Assembly (NCBI GenBank): GCA_036852015.1 | Contig: JAANDG010000115.1 | Span: 186,001 to 250,000 of the forward strand | DNA length: 64,000 nucleotides | DNA from: Pelodera strongyloides | Taxonomy: Eukaryota > Nematoda > Chromadorea > Rhabditida > Rhabditidae | Direction of reading: 5' to 3' | In this document: positions 22,401-32,200 of the stretch, one piece after another | Layout of the letters: each line of letters begins with the position of its first letter | Numbering within the stretch: the first letter of the stretch is position 1 | Position numbers and translations under genes: made by a program | The notes under the pieces: generated by a model | Database searches by the model: none | What the model was told of the DNA's origin: nothing | What the model saw: only the letters and a program-made list of their open reading frames with translations

Positions 22401-24057
22401 GGTACCTATCTTAGACTCTTACCTAACCATAGGGGATCTCTATGTCTGTATCTTACCATTAGGTCTACACTCGCCAAGGTGTTTAAGTTATTTGTTATTT
22501 CGCTTTGTCAGTGTCTTACGTCTTGCCTAACCATAAGCTCTTTCCAGAAGAACAACAAGAGGGTCCTGAAGAAGTTGTGGATAATGATGACGAGGTGGCA
22601 CTTAATCATGGTAGGTTTTGTTATATTTTGTATCTAATATTAAATGCTAATTAGAGGATAATTAGGGACGAGAAAAACTGTCTACGTCTTTTTTTTGTGC
22701 CAGATGCCTTAGGTCTACACTGTACAGCCGCTAAGTAAGGCACCTAAACTATTGCCTTAGGCTTTAGACTCTTACCTAAAGGCTCCTTAACCCTCCTCGT
22801 ACTTCTTACCGTAGGCTCGCTGGCTCTTAGCATAGGCTCTTACTTAATATTGGTTTTTACCTAACCATGGGCAGTTTCAGGAGAAAACGGTGAGGGACCT
22901 GAAGAAGTTTCGGATAGTTATAATGAGAGCTACGGTGGGTTTTATTAATTATTAAACATTAATCATTAAATATTGATTAAAGGATCGCAGTCACTTCAAA
23001 TTCGCCTTTTTGCTTCAATTATCCATAAACATGAAAAAGCACCTAGAAAAATACCATTCCGGTGTCAATTTACTGAAAATTTAACCCAGGGAAAGAAATC
23101 CCCTTGGTTGTGTTTTGATAAGGTACAGTATGACAACGAAAACTGAGACAGTAGAGCTGACACTTTCCCTCTTCCCCTGTGTTTCTTTGAATTGTCATCA
23201 TTGGCAACCGGCCAAGTCCCGTTGCGATTTAGAAAACACCCCATTTTGTCAAAAATTAAAACTCAATACAAGGGATGTTTTTCACTAAATATTCCGTAAA
23301 TTGGCATTGGAAAGGTATTTTTCTAGGTATTTTTTTATATTTATTGAAAATTGAAGTAAAAAGGCGAAATTGAAGTGACTGCGATCCTTTAACGGATAAA
23401 TGTGAAATGTGAAAGGTACGGTACCTTAGAGCTGCACTCCAAGTTGGCTAAGTTGCATAGGCTACTCTTAGACTCTTTCCTAACAAGGCTCTTACCTAAG
23501 CTTCCTTACCTTATTATCTCTTATCATATGTTCTTACCTGACGGCGTATCTTACCTCTTACCTAAACTATATTCTTCCTAGACTTTCTTAGCATATGTTC
23601 TTACCTAGGCTTCCTTGGTCTTTTACCAAATAGGCCCTTAGGAAGAGCATATGTTAGGTAAGAGGGCTTGCTTCCATACCATATTACCCGTTACCATAGC
23701 CTCTTATCTGGCGTATGTTCTTACCTAGGCTTCCTTGGCGTCTTACCATAGGCTCTTACCTAGGCTTCCATACAGGTTCCCTTACTACCCTCGTATCTCT
23801 CACCATAGGCTCTTACCTGGGATCATTAGCCTCTTACTTCTTACGGTAGCCGAAGGCGCTTAGTTCTTATGAACATAGGCTCTTACCGAAGGACCTAACT
23901 GTAAGATAAAATCGTTTTAGGAGATCGCCATGAGAATGAGGCTTCGGTGGAGTGTTTGGCCAACCAAGAAGCAGTGGCTGCGCTGGACGAGCAGCTAGCA
24001 AATGAAGCTCGCGATGATGAACAAGATGTAGATGGGGAGCCAGAGGGAAGAGAATAG
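13487..24057 (+). CDS. ogfod1: OGFOD1/Tpa1-type 2-oxoglutarate- and iron-dependent prolyl hydroxylase
   Basis: In the known family this enzyme hydroxylates a proline of ribosomal protein uS12. Eighteen exons: 13487-13637, 13814-13884, 14191-14315, 14555-14615, 15095-15159, 15538-15626, 16398-16521, 17084-17180, 17948-18061, 18453-18526, 19012-19127, 19894-20003, 20370-20450, 20936-21025, 21526-21610, 22548-22610, 22881-22934, 23921-24057. They give 568 residues (human about 542). The catalytic domain has the iron ligands HND (H153, D155) and H217 in FEVSQRSWHQVEE, and the 2OG-binding Arg229 before LSINGWFH. The inactive C-terminal half follows (GCYEVVGDEDAEQ, DWNPDVGGSIVY). Exons 15-18 add an acidic tail. 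Exon 4 is poorly conserved but fits the phases. The ATG is three bases after a TTCAG acceptor. AATAAA lies near 24574. Confidence 0.93.
13980..14175. mobile_element. Degenerate TTAAAGCGG inverted-repeat element
   Basis: Starts TTTAAAGCGGCACAACATCCGG and ends AAAAGCGGCGTTGTGCTCC, with internal pieces like the 180 bp TTTAAAGCGAAATACC family (GCTAGCTTAT, GCAGTTGTCC). It lies in intron 2 of OGFOD1. Confidence 0.6.
14394..14487. repeat. Near-perfect hairpin, ~40 bp arms
   Basis: TCTATCTCTACATCTCCCTC plus TGTCACATATGCCATAT on the left is mirrored by ATATGGCACATGTGACAGAG and the continuing complement on the right. The loop is about 12 bases. It lies in intron 3 of OGFOD1. Confidence 0.9.
14845..14966. 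mobile_element. Short MITE, GTGGCCGTATGCACGAAC ends
   Basis: About 120 bp with ends GTGGCCGTATGCACGAAC / GTTCGTGCATACGGCCAC. One of three copies in the window. Confidence 0.85.
15385..15514. mobile_element. Short MITE, GTGGCCGTATGCACGAAC family
   Basis: Second copy. It lies in intron 5 of OGFOD1, ending about 25 bases before exon 6, and pairs end to end. Confidence 0.85.
15931..16232. mobile_element. Inverted-repeat element with ATAGAGTATTTATCTCG ends
   Basis: Long terminal inverted repeats (about 55 bases) including AAAGTGCCATCCATCTCGAA on the left and its complement on the right. About 300 bp in total, in intron 6 of OGFOD1. The plus-strand open frame across it is not a gene. Confidence 0.8.
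17313..17730. mobile_element. Long palindromic MITE with TTAA ends, 418 bp
   Basis: TTAAAGGGTCAGGCCCATTT at the left is mirrored at the right. Pairing continues through CAACTATTTATCGCAGTTG and CGCCCCTTCGCGC to a short centre near 17515. Foldback arms are about 200 bases. It lies in intron 8 of OGFOD1. Confidence 0.9.
17726..17912. mobile_element. TTTAAAGCGAAATACC MITE, copy 1
   Basis: Family of about 180 bp with ends TTTAAAGCGAAATACCGGNC and the complement, with internal AAACGCATCG, GCATAAGCTGCATAAG and AATTCAGTTGTCC pieces. This copy shares its left TTTAA with the right end of the neighbouring palindrome. Confidence 0.85.
18105..18335. mobile_element. Dispersed repeat with CACCAAATGGGTT motifs, copy 1
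   Basis: AT-rich repeat with CCGTCGCTGGCACGTCACCA at the start and ACACCAAATGGGTTCACCCG at the end, plus GTGACTATTTGTTGACGGTT. A related copy lies at about 28940-29105. In intron 9 of OGFOD1. Confidence 0.6.
18578..18646 (+). mobile_element. tRNA-derived sequence (degenerate)
   Basis: Box A-like TGGCCTAGTCGGTAGGAG and box B GGTTCGAATCC, about 30 bases apart, in intron 10 of OGFOD1. The T-stem and acceptor stem do not pair, so it is a tRNA relic or SINE head and not a tRNA gene. Confidence 0.45.
19384..19430 (+). pseudogene. Decayed duplicate of OGFOD1 exon 12, copy A
   Basis: TTAGGTAAACGTGACTGTGC, then GGGTTGAGTCCGGATATTAT, closely matches the acceptor and first ~50 bases of exon 12 (19890-19945) with a small deletion and changes that break the frame. 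Confidence 0.65.
19490..19605 (+). mobile_element. SINE 3' fragment (type 2)
   Basis: AAAACCCCGAGCAGGC..., CGGACCCGCGCGGAGTCTAG, CTCTTGCGAACACGGGTCTA and a CCTTAACC tail match the 3' half of the SINE at 53605-53880. Confidence 0.65.
19628..19665 (+). pseudogene. Decayed duplicate of OGFOD1 exon 12, copy B
   Basis: TTTTAGGCTGTGATGAGGTG followed by GATGTGAGTGGTGCAT repeats the acceptor and start of exon 12 with insertions. It is too short to code. Confidence 0.5.
19676..19808 (-). mobile_element. SINE 3' fragment (type 1)
   Basis: Read on the minus strand it has CTAGCCCGAAGACGTCAAGC, AACTCGTCGCC, CCTCTGCGGAACATGTCATG and GCAAACTTTGAATTTGAAC. Same tail as at 2.7, 9.8, 33.5, 38.2 and 63.5 kb. 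Confidence 0.7.
21395..21505. repeat. GT/TGTGTG microsatellite
   Basis: GTGTGTGCATATGTGTGTGTGCG-type run with interruptions, just before OGFOD1 exon 15. Confidence 0.9.
22050..23900. repeat. Degenerate minisatellite of TAGGCTCTTACC type
   Basis: Introns 15-17 of OGFOD1 are built of irregular repeats such as TTAGGTCTACACTCTAAG (22.1-22.5 kb) and CATAGGCTCTTACCTAGGC (22.7-23.9 kb). On the minus strand these repeatedly contain GGTAAGAG. A TTAA-ended element interrupts the tract at 22977-23392. Confidence 0.75.
22977..23392. mobile_element. MITE with TTAA ends, TTAAAGGATCGCAGTCACT family, copy 1
   Basis: Left TTAAAGGATCGCAGTCACTT, right AGTGACTGCGATCCTTTAA. Inner parts also pair (CGCCTTTTTGCTTCAAT against ATTGAAGTAAAAAGGCG). 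A second copy is at 32011-32447. Confidence 0.85.
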
Positions 24058-25306
24058 ATAATTGAAGTGGTATAACATTCGGTTTTGAAGCGTATATTGG
24101 ATAAGTGCATTCTTATATGTTCTATGCGTGAATATAATTAGATTAAAGATCGAGCAGTTATTTGTATACGCCGCATGGGCGTACAGTGTTCAGTGTAGGT
24201 TTTAAAAACGGCTGTTAACCGGAGTCATATGCCTACACAAGGCCGATGCGGGTTTGATTTCGGTTGGTCAATAATTCATTTTAGGTTATATAATAACTAA
24301 TAACTGGAGATTTATAACGCTCCACTATTTGGATTTTATGTTGAGACCAATAAGTTGTGTGAGTTACTTTTTCTACCTTTTTTGTGAGAAAATCTAAAGA
24401 AATTGAAAATTGTGACAGAAGGCAGTAAGGAATTGTGTTTTCGTCGGGGGGTGTTTTTATTTAGAATTTAGAATTTAGGGAAGGTTTCCTAATAGTTTTA
24501 TTGTTATGCAAGTTGTTGTTTTCTTGTACATTGAGTTTTAGAAAGTTGTTACGTGTTATGGTTATCGTTGTTTAATAAATTGTTTTGAAAAGTTTATGTT
24601 GGTTTGTTTAGTAATGAATGGAGTGGGGGGAATTTATGAACAACGATTTTGGAATTATATTTGGGGTGCTAGGTGTCCTTTGATTGATATTGTTTGTAGT
24701 GTAGTTTGAAGTTTGAAGATTGCTCCCGCGGTATCAAGATCATTTGAGAGAGAGGGAGAGAGAGAGTTCCTTTACGGGAATGAGGGAAAGGCGTAGTTTA
24801 ATTATTAGACCGGCTCACGTAGCTGCGGACAGTTAGTTGGTACGATTTTTGTTATTTTATAAGGTTCATACGTATGTGAAGAGATATACTGTAACTATTT
24901 TGTAGAGTAGTAGAACCGTTAGTTAGAGCGTCTTATTGTTAGTTTTTTTGCCAATGCTTTATGCCTCTCTATCTCTATGCTTCCTTTTTGGAAGAAAACC
25001 AGTTCTCAAGCTTGCTTGTGACTTGTGAGCCGTTTCATTCTTATAATAGTGAAGTATTGATTATTTACTAAAGCTCTTCATGAAACAATTCGTTAATTTT
25101 ATCTATGATGATTGTTGATATAATTTTTTTATTCGAAAATAAAACGATTACTGTAATTTTCTAATTGTAAAATAATGTTTGATCGTCTATCATTTTGAAA
25201 ATTGGAATGTAATTAATCCGGTTCGTCTAACAATAAAAGTAATTACATTTTAACCAAAAATACAGTAGGTGCTGGTAAATCTAAATTACTACTGTACAAC
25301 TGTACC

Positions 25307-25480
25307 TTTAAAGCGAAATACCGGTCGGTTTTTGAAACGCATCGCGGGCAACTGAATTCTTACACATTTATGCAAAGTTGCTCGCTCGATTTTTTCATTC
25401 TAATTTATGTTCAGTTGCATAAGCTGCATAAGAATACGGGTGACCCGATGTGTTTCAAAAAACGGCCGGTATTTCGCTGA
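25307..25480. mobile_element. TTTAAAGCGAAATACC MITE, copy 2
   Basis: Left TTTAAAGCGAAATACCGGTC, right GGCCGGTATTTCGCTGA; about 174 bp, intergenic between OGFOD1 and PEX5. Confidence 0.9.
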
Positions 25481-25891
25481 TCTTTCACTTCTAATTCTAA
25501 CGCTTTACTAGAAAGAATTAACTGCCAATTTCCAGGAACACTTTATACTTTATGATTTGTTAATTTCCTAATCAGTCGGTGTAGCGTTGTCTTATCATTT
25601 GTACACAGAGTTTGTGTGACGGTGATTTGATATCAACGTTGTATCGATTAAAATAGGATGGTCATGTTGCATGGGCGTTTTCAACCGCGCACCACTTGTC
25701 TACTAACTTTATTGTAATAATTAGCATATTTTAATAAGTTGCAATGGCAATATGATAGTGCTTATTAAAAAATAAGATTTTTCTCTTCAATTACTGTGTT
25801 TCTCTAACGAATATTTTTGAGATCCAGTTTAATATCTGTTTCCCTTTACGCCTTTACCTTACATGTATGCAGTATACTTTTTGAATTTCCT

Positions 25892-26073
25892 TTTAAAGCG
25901 AAATACCGGCCGGTTTTTGAAACGCATCGTGGACACCTGAATTCTTACGTATTTATGCTAATTTACTCGAATTTAGCTCGTATTTTTATTCTAATGTATG
26001 CTCATTTGCCTAAGCGGCATAAAAATGATGGTGCCCGCGGCGGTGCGTTTCGCCGGCCGATATTTAGCTTTAC
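25892..26073. mobile_element. TTTAAAGCGAAATACC MITE, copy 3
   Basis: Left TTTAAAGCGAAATACCGGCC, right GGCCGATATTTAGCTTTA; intergenic, 180 bases upstream of the PEX5 start. Confidence 0.9.
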
Positions 26074-26251
26074 TATTTTATGTTATTTATTCAAAGTTTT
26101 CTTTCGGTCGTTCACATCCCTGCCATCTTTCTGATGTTTTGCTTTTCGATGAAAAATCAAAGTGTTCTCTTTCGTGGGACCTTATTCTTATTTCTCTCTA
26201 AATTTTTAAAGAATTAACATTTATAATAATTAGTAAAAAATCTTCCAGAAG

Positions 26252-29200
26252 ATGAAATCTATAGTCGAGGGCGAGTGTGGGGGGTCTAATGCCCTGGTGG
26301 GCCTTTCCAGAGGATATGGTACCAGCAATCAGAGGGTGGCATCTTCAGTTAATCAAGGTAATCAATAATCAAGAAATAAATAATTAAGAAATAACTAATT
26401 AGTAAATCAAGGAAGGTACGGTATCCGGAGTGCTTTACGGTGTGTCGATCTCATATCATAGAAAGTTAATATTTGGAAAAATCCAGGTTATTGTGTGAGC
26501 ATATGTAATATCACAATGCGTAACATTTTTGTGCCCCATAGAAATAGTACAATAAGACGTAATTTAACAGCACTGAACTATTTTTTATTTTCATAAATAA
26601 TATTTTAAAATAATTTAAATAAAAACTTTTTTTTCAGCTGCCACCTCGTTGATGCCCTCCTCTTCAATGGGCGAGCAATTTGCGAATGAATTTTTGAGCC
26701 AAAAAGCTCAGCGAGTTCAAGCGCCACGCACGTTTAATGTTAAGGTTGGTTCTATTCAATAAGTCGCATTCAATATTTAAAAATTATTTCTACAACGTGT
26801 TACTGTAACTGTTTCTGAAGGGAAAGTAGTGAACGCCTACTATTGCAGAGTATCCCGGGCACCCACGGAAGGTGCCCTAGGTGCGCCAGTAGTGCGCGAA
26901 CATTGGAATTGTATTCGCGCGCCTGTGGCGCGCTTCTGGCGCTCCAGCGGCCCACTCGCGGCTCACTGATATTTTCTTCAGTGAATTTTAACCGCCCTCT
27001 TCAGGAATTGGCCCGTCAACAGTCACATAGCAGCTCCTCTTCGCTGGCAAATCAATGGGGAAATGAGTTCAACCAACGTCAACAGAATAGTCTAGGTATG
27101 TTATGTTCTTAGAGTAAATAAAGGTCTTTACGAGGACGCTCGTAAAGACCTTTACTTTTTCTCTCGGAAACGTTACACCGAATATGGTTACGATGGCCGG
27201 GTTACGGTAGCTAGATTGCTCTTTATTTACGTCTCTTTCGAACTCTATCAAATCTGGGACAGTGTGTTATCGATGGTTTAGATGATATTTCTATTTTTTG
27301 TTGTATTTCTGCTATTTTAGGTTCCCAATGGGCTAATCAATATCAAAGTGCTCGGCCATCTATGGAAAATGCGTGGGCAGTGGCCACTGGACAAGGTCTT
27401 TCGTCGAACAATATGATGCAGGGGTAAGCCAATTAATATAATTACTTTGTTAAATATTTAACTAACTGATAGCCTTTGAATCATATCACGAGGAATGAGA
27501 CAATAATTATGGTACTTGGCCTACTTGGCTTAATTTCCTTTGAAATTTGATCTTCCGTTAGCACTTCATATTCATTCAGTGTTCTAGTAGCTATTTGCGT
27601 GTTTTTTTACATTTCTCTCTTTTCGTAGTTCGCTGCATATGTTTGCAGTAGACGATTTATGAGAGAATACAGTATACTAGTATGCATACAAGCATCTCTT
27701 AGGTTTTGACTTGACATAAAAAATATAACAATATTTTTTTAATTCAGTTCTTCATCGTCTGTGGACAGTGCAATGTGGTCTGCTGAATACTTGGATAATG
27801 TGGAGACTACACTTGCCAAGTCACAGGTTGGATGTATATTGAATTCTTATGCGTAGGCTTAGTTTCCCAAACCTAGTATGATTTCCTTGAATGTATGTTG
27901 TAACTTCGCATGCCGCCTCTTACGTACATTGGCTTTGTGTTGGCGGTTGGCCCTTTACACAGGAAAAAAACCCCGTATGTGCCGATCACGCCCCAATTAT
28001 TCGAGCGACGTAATCAGGCACGTATCGGGGTGTTTAGTTTCCCATGGTGTTCTGTACATGTTCTGTCTCTCCATCTCTATACACTTACACATCATTCAGG
28101 GTACGGATAGTGCACTATCAGAGGCCTGGCATACTGTAACGCATTCAGAGTGCGAATGCAGCGTGTGCCAGGTGTGCGCTTGGCATATACTATATACTAA
28201 AGTCTCAGGCCCATAAAAAACGTTGACTTACGAAGCGCTGGACAACTGAATTTCCATGTCCTTTATGCAAATCATGTGCGCATCTTGACATTTCGAGCAC
28301 AGAATGCACATTTCGAGCATACACAGAAATTCGGTGGTTGAGCATATATTCGGAAACGCCATGTCGCTTTAAACTCCTTGCGTGCCTCCAACTACAAACT
28401 ACGGTAGTCATCAATTTTTAAATTTCAGAGTGAAATCTACACGGACGCGTGGGCGGATGCGGAGGTGGCGCGAGAAACTCGATATCAGGATATGGAAGCC
28501 GAATGGGATAATATTTACAGTAATCAGGTGAGGGTTTGGTGCTCTTTAGCAAATTGAAGTGGTTTACAAGATGAATAGAGAGACCAATTTTAGTGTATCG
28601 AAGTGTACGTTATATCATACGCATATACGACGCAGAGAGTCGTCAAGGCTTAGGCTTAGGCTTAGGCTTAGGCTTAGGCTTAACCTTAACCTCTGAATTT
28701 ACCCATTCTGCGTTGTGCCATTCTTAGTATTTTGTAGACGTATTCAAATTTGATACAATTCGAAAATAATTGTTCCAACCCCTCTCCTGGACGTTCGTTT
28801 CATCCTACTTCAGTTTTATATCGTAAACCTCTTAGATGGAGATGATGAGGCAGCAATTTGAGAAGAATTCTATCAACGCGGAGTATGAACATCAGGTGGG
28901 TAATGCGTAATAATTACACAGGAAAACGATAGCCGAAACCACAGAAAAACCATCTGGCGACTGGTTGGTGACCATTTGGTGATAAATTGATGACGGTTTT
29001 TGATGAAACCTCGTCACCACATGGTCCCGAAGTGGTCATGAAATGGGCTGGCCCACGAAAAAAAACCAGTGCACCGTCACCAAATGGGTTCTCCCATTTC
29101 CTATATGCTAATTATCTTAATTGCCATCTTCGTTGTAGTGATTGGAATAGGAATTGAACACTAGTAATTGATAGTGGTTGCTGTAATTATCTAAGCTATC

Positions 29201-32200
29201 ATAATTACAGTAGGTCCTGTTCTAATTGCTCTAATCATAAGGAATTCAGAGTGAAAATCCCTTCCTCTCTCAAGATGGTAACATCGCTTCTGGAGATCAG
29301 TTCATGCAAAATGGAGATCTTGGGAATGCAGTGCTAGCTTATGAGGCAGCTACACAGCAGAATCCACAAGATCATGAGGTAAACTTTCGTAGATACTGTA
29401 GAATTGTGTCAGAATTGTGTCAGAGTGGTGTAGAATTGTGTCAGAGTCAGAATTGTGCCAGAAATGTGCCATACTGTAGAATTGTGTCAGCTACACAACA
29501 GAATCCGCAAGACCATGAGGTGAGCTTTGGTAAGATACTGTAGTATTGTGTCACAGTGGCTACCGTACGTTCTGTGGACGTGGACAACCACAGTAAGCTG
29601 CAGCTTATGGTTGAGCTCCATCAAATGTGAATGGAGGATTTAGTCAATGAAAACAAATAGACAAATGTTATAGTATATTGTGAATATTGCTTAAAGCGAC
29701 AGAATTTATGAAAATTGTATATAAAATTGATGTATAAGTGAAATGTGAATTTTATACCGTGATAACACGGATATCGTTTCGACCCCCTAGCAGCCGCAGA
29801 CGAGGATTTTACAGGGCGGGGGTTATATGCAATTAGTTCATGCACATTGCAGGCATGGTGCAAGCTCGGACTCTCGCTCGCGGAAAACGAACAGGATGTG
29901 AAGGCTATTGGAGCATTCCGAAAATGCCTGGAAATCAATCCACGAAATACTGAGGTTGCTTGATTTGACTACTCTACTGTAGTTTACTGTGCCGTAGAAT
30001 ATTGTGTGTCAGAGTCAGAGGGAGAGAAGAGAGAGAGAGAGAGAGAAGAGGGATATTGTGGAAAGTAGTGATGCCATATTTTTAAAATATAAGAAAATCC
30101 TTAGGCTATTCTCTCCCTATCCGTCTCTTTGGCCAATGAATCTATGGAAAATGATGCTCTGGAACAACTGGAACGGTGGATTGTTGTAAGTTTTTCTTAT
30201 GTTTCCTAGGTTGGATACAGTAGTAACTTGGTTTTGTAGATAGTGTATCTGGTAATTTGTTGTTTTGTAGTTTTACTCCCTATACCCTATACCTAGTCGC
30301 AAGAACCAGATAAAATGATTTTACGAATATGGCTATAACTCGGAGCGTATCGCTAAATTGTCAAAAACAGTTATCGAAACCTACGTGTTGCTAGTGAGAC
30401 GGTATAGGTTCGAAGGTAGATACAGTGTATTGTGCTCGTGAGATAATATGGCTCTGTTTTAGGCGTATCGTGGCGGTGAACCGATATCCGTTACCTCCCT
30501 CCTATAGTTCGGGCTTGAAGCCTAAGCCTAAGCATAAGCCTAAGCCGAAGCCTAAGCCTTTCGTACGTAGATTCAGAGTATTATGCTCGTGAAATAATAT
30601 GGCTCCGTTTTAGGCTTATCGTGGCGGTGAACCGCTATCCGTTACCAGAGCTGCTCCCTCGTATAGATCATTCTTGAAGCCTAAGCCTAAGCCTAAGCCT
30701 AAGCCTTTCGTACGTAGATTCAGAGTATTATGCTCGTGAAATAATATGGCTCCGTTTTAGGCTTACCGTGGAGGTGAACCGCTATCCGTCACCAGAGCTT
30801 CTCCCTCCTATAGTTCATTCTTGGATATCAACATGTTTGAAAAGGTAGGAGTTTTGCAATAGAAAATTAAATAATTAGCCAATGAACACAAAACAAACAG
30901 TTAGAAATAAGCGCGGGCGTCGCGGCCGTATTTATGTTTAAATGTTTCTTATTGTCAGACTCTTTGAGGTCAGACTCAACATTGATGCACCGTAATCAGA
31001 TGTGTTCTTTTCATGGAGGAATATAGTAAAAGTTAGCTCCTCGCTTTTGTACGGCGACGAAATGTCGCAACATAGTATACCTGTGGCCGTATGCACCAAT
31101 ACCGGTAATATGCTCCCAGCTCCCATTGGGAGGTGAGAGAAAGAGAGGGATCACACGAATCAGCGACATGCAGAGACAAATTTTCCCAACCAGGGAGGCT
31201 GCCACTGTTTGTGCATACGGCCACTGTTGTCTTCTATTTGAAATACCGTATTATCTTCCAGGTAGAGCACATGTATCTGGAAGCCGCCTCTCAACAGGGC
31301 GCTGCTCCCGATGCCACACTTCAGAACGCTCTCGGAATCCTTTACAATTTGAATAGAAATTTTGACCGAGCAGTTGACTGCCTGAGACTGGCTTTATCAA
31401 CCAAACCAGAGGTTGGTATTTTATTTTAAAGCGAAATACCGGCCGGTTTTTGAAACGCAACGTGGACAAGTGAATCCTTACGTATTCATGCTAATTTACT
31501 TGAATTTAGCTCGATTTTTATTATAATTTATGCTCTTTTGCATAAGCTGCATAAGAATGCTGGTGTACTCGATGCGTTTCAAAAACCGACCGGCATTTCG
31601 CTTTAAATATACACTAAGACCACTTGTGTTGTTAGTTGGTTAGGATTTATGCTCACAGGGTCTCGACCTATTATATTGTTGTGGAATGCGTATGTAGTAG
31701 AATAGTAGTGGTTGTACATAAAACTGCTTTCCGGCGAAGTTTCATCACAGAAAGGCACCCAGTAGTTGGTCATATAATAAATCGATGGGAGTGCAGTAAT
31801 CCGGCATAAGTTTCAAAACCACGTGACATACCGCTTTAAATTCAGGACCCAAGGTTGTGGAATAGACTCGGAGCAACACTGGCTAACGGAGATAGGACAG
31901 CGGAAGCTGTGTCTTCTTATCGAGAAGCTCTGACAAGGTAGATAACATTTTTATTAAAACATTTATTAATATACATAAAGGTTTATATTTTTTATTAATG
32001 TTTCCAAAGTTTAAAGGATCGCAGTCACTACAAAATCGTTTTTCTGCGAGTTTACTTGTATTTAGTAAAGAATAGAGACAAATACTTTACCAAAACCGAA
32101 TAATTTGAATTCCAACTCAGGGAGTGAACAAATAGAAAAGTAGTTCTACTTAACTACCGCAGGATCACGAAACGTGTTCATACAGCTGCTTCCCGATCGG

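Larger units (their letters stand above)
24058..26251. other. OGFOD1-PEX5 intergenic region
   Basis: No gene seen. It holds the OGFOD1 3' UTR with an AATAAA near 24574, a short GAGAGA tract at about 24748-24768, and two copies of the TTTAAAGCGAAATACC MITE. Confidence 0.6.
30418..30846 (+). repeat. Triplicated PEX5 exon 11 with telomeric repeats between copies
   Basis: Three ~150 bp units, each with TATGCTCGTGA-AATAATATGGCT, a TTTTAG acceptor and the start of exon 11 at 30464, 30614 and 30761. Only the third is complete with a donor. Copies 1 and 2 stop being exon-like after TTCTTG (or its variant) and run into AAGCCTAAGCC arrays. Copy 1 also contains a stop codon. Confidence 0.9.

Noticed and set aside
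28644..28690. True chromosome end
   Set aside because: The TTAGGC array is short and sits inside an intron with intact gene sequence on both sides.
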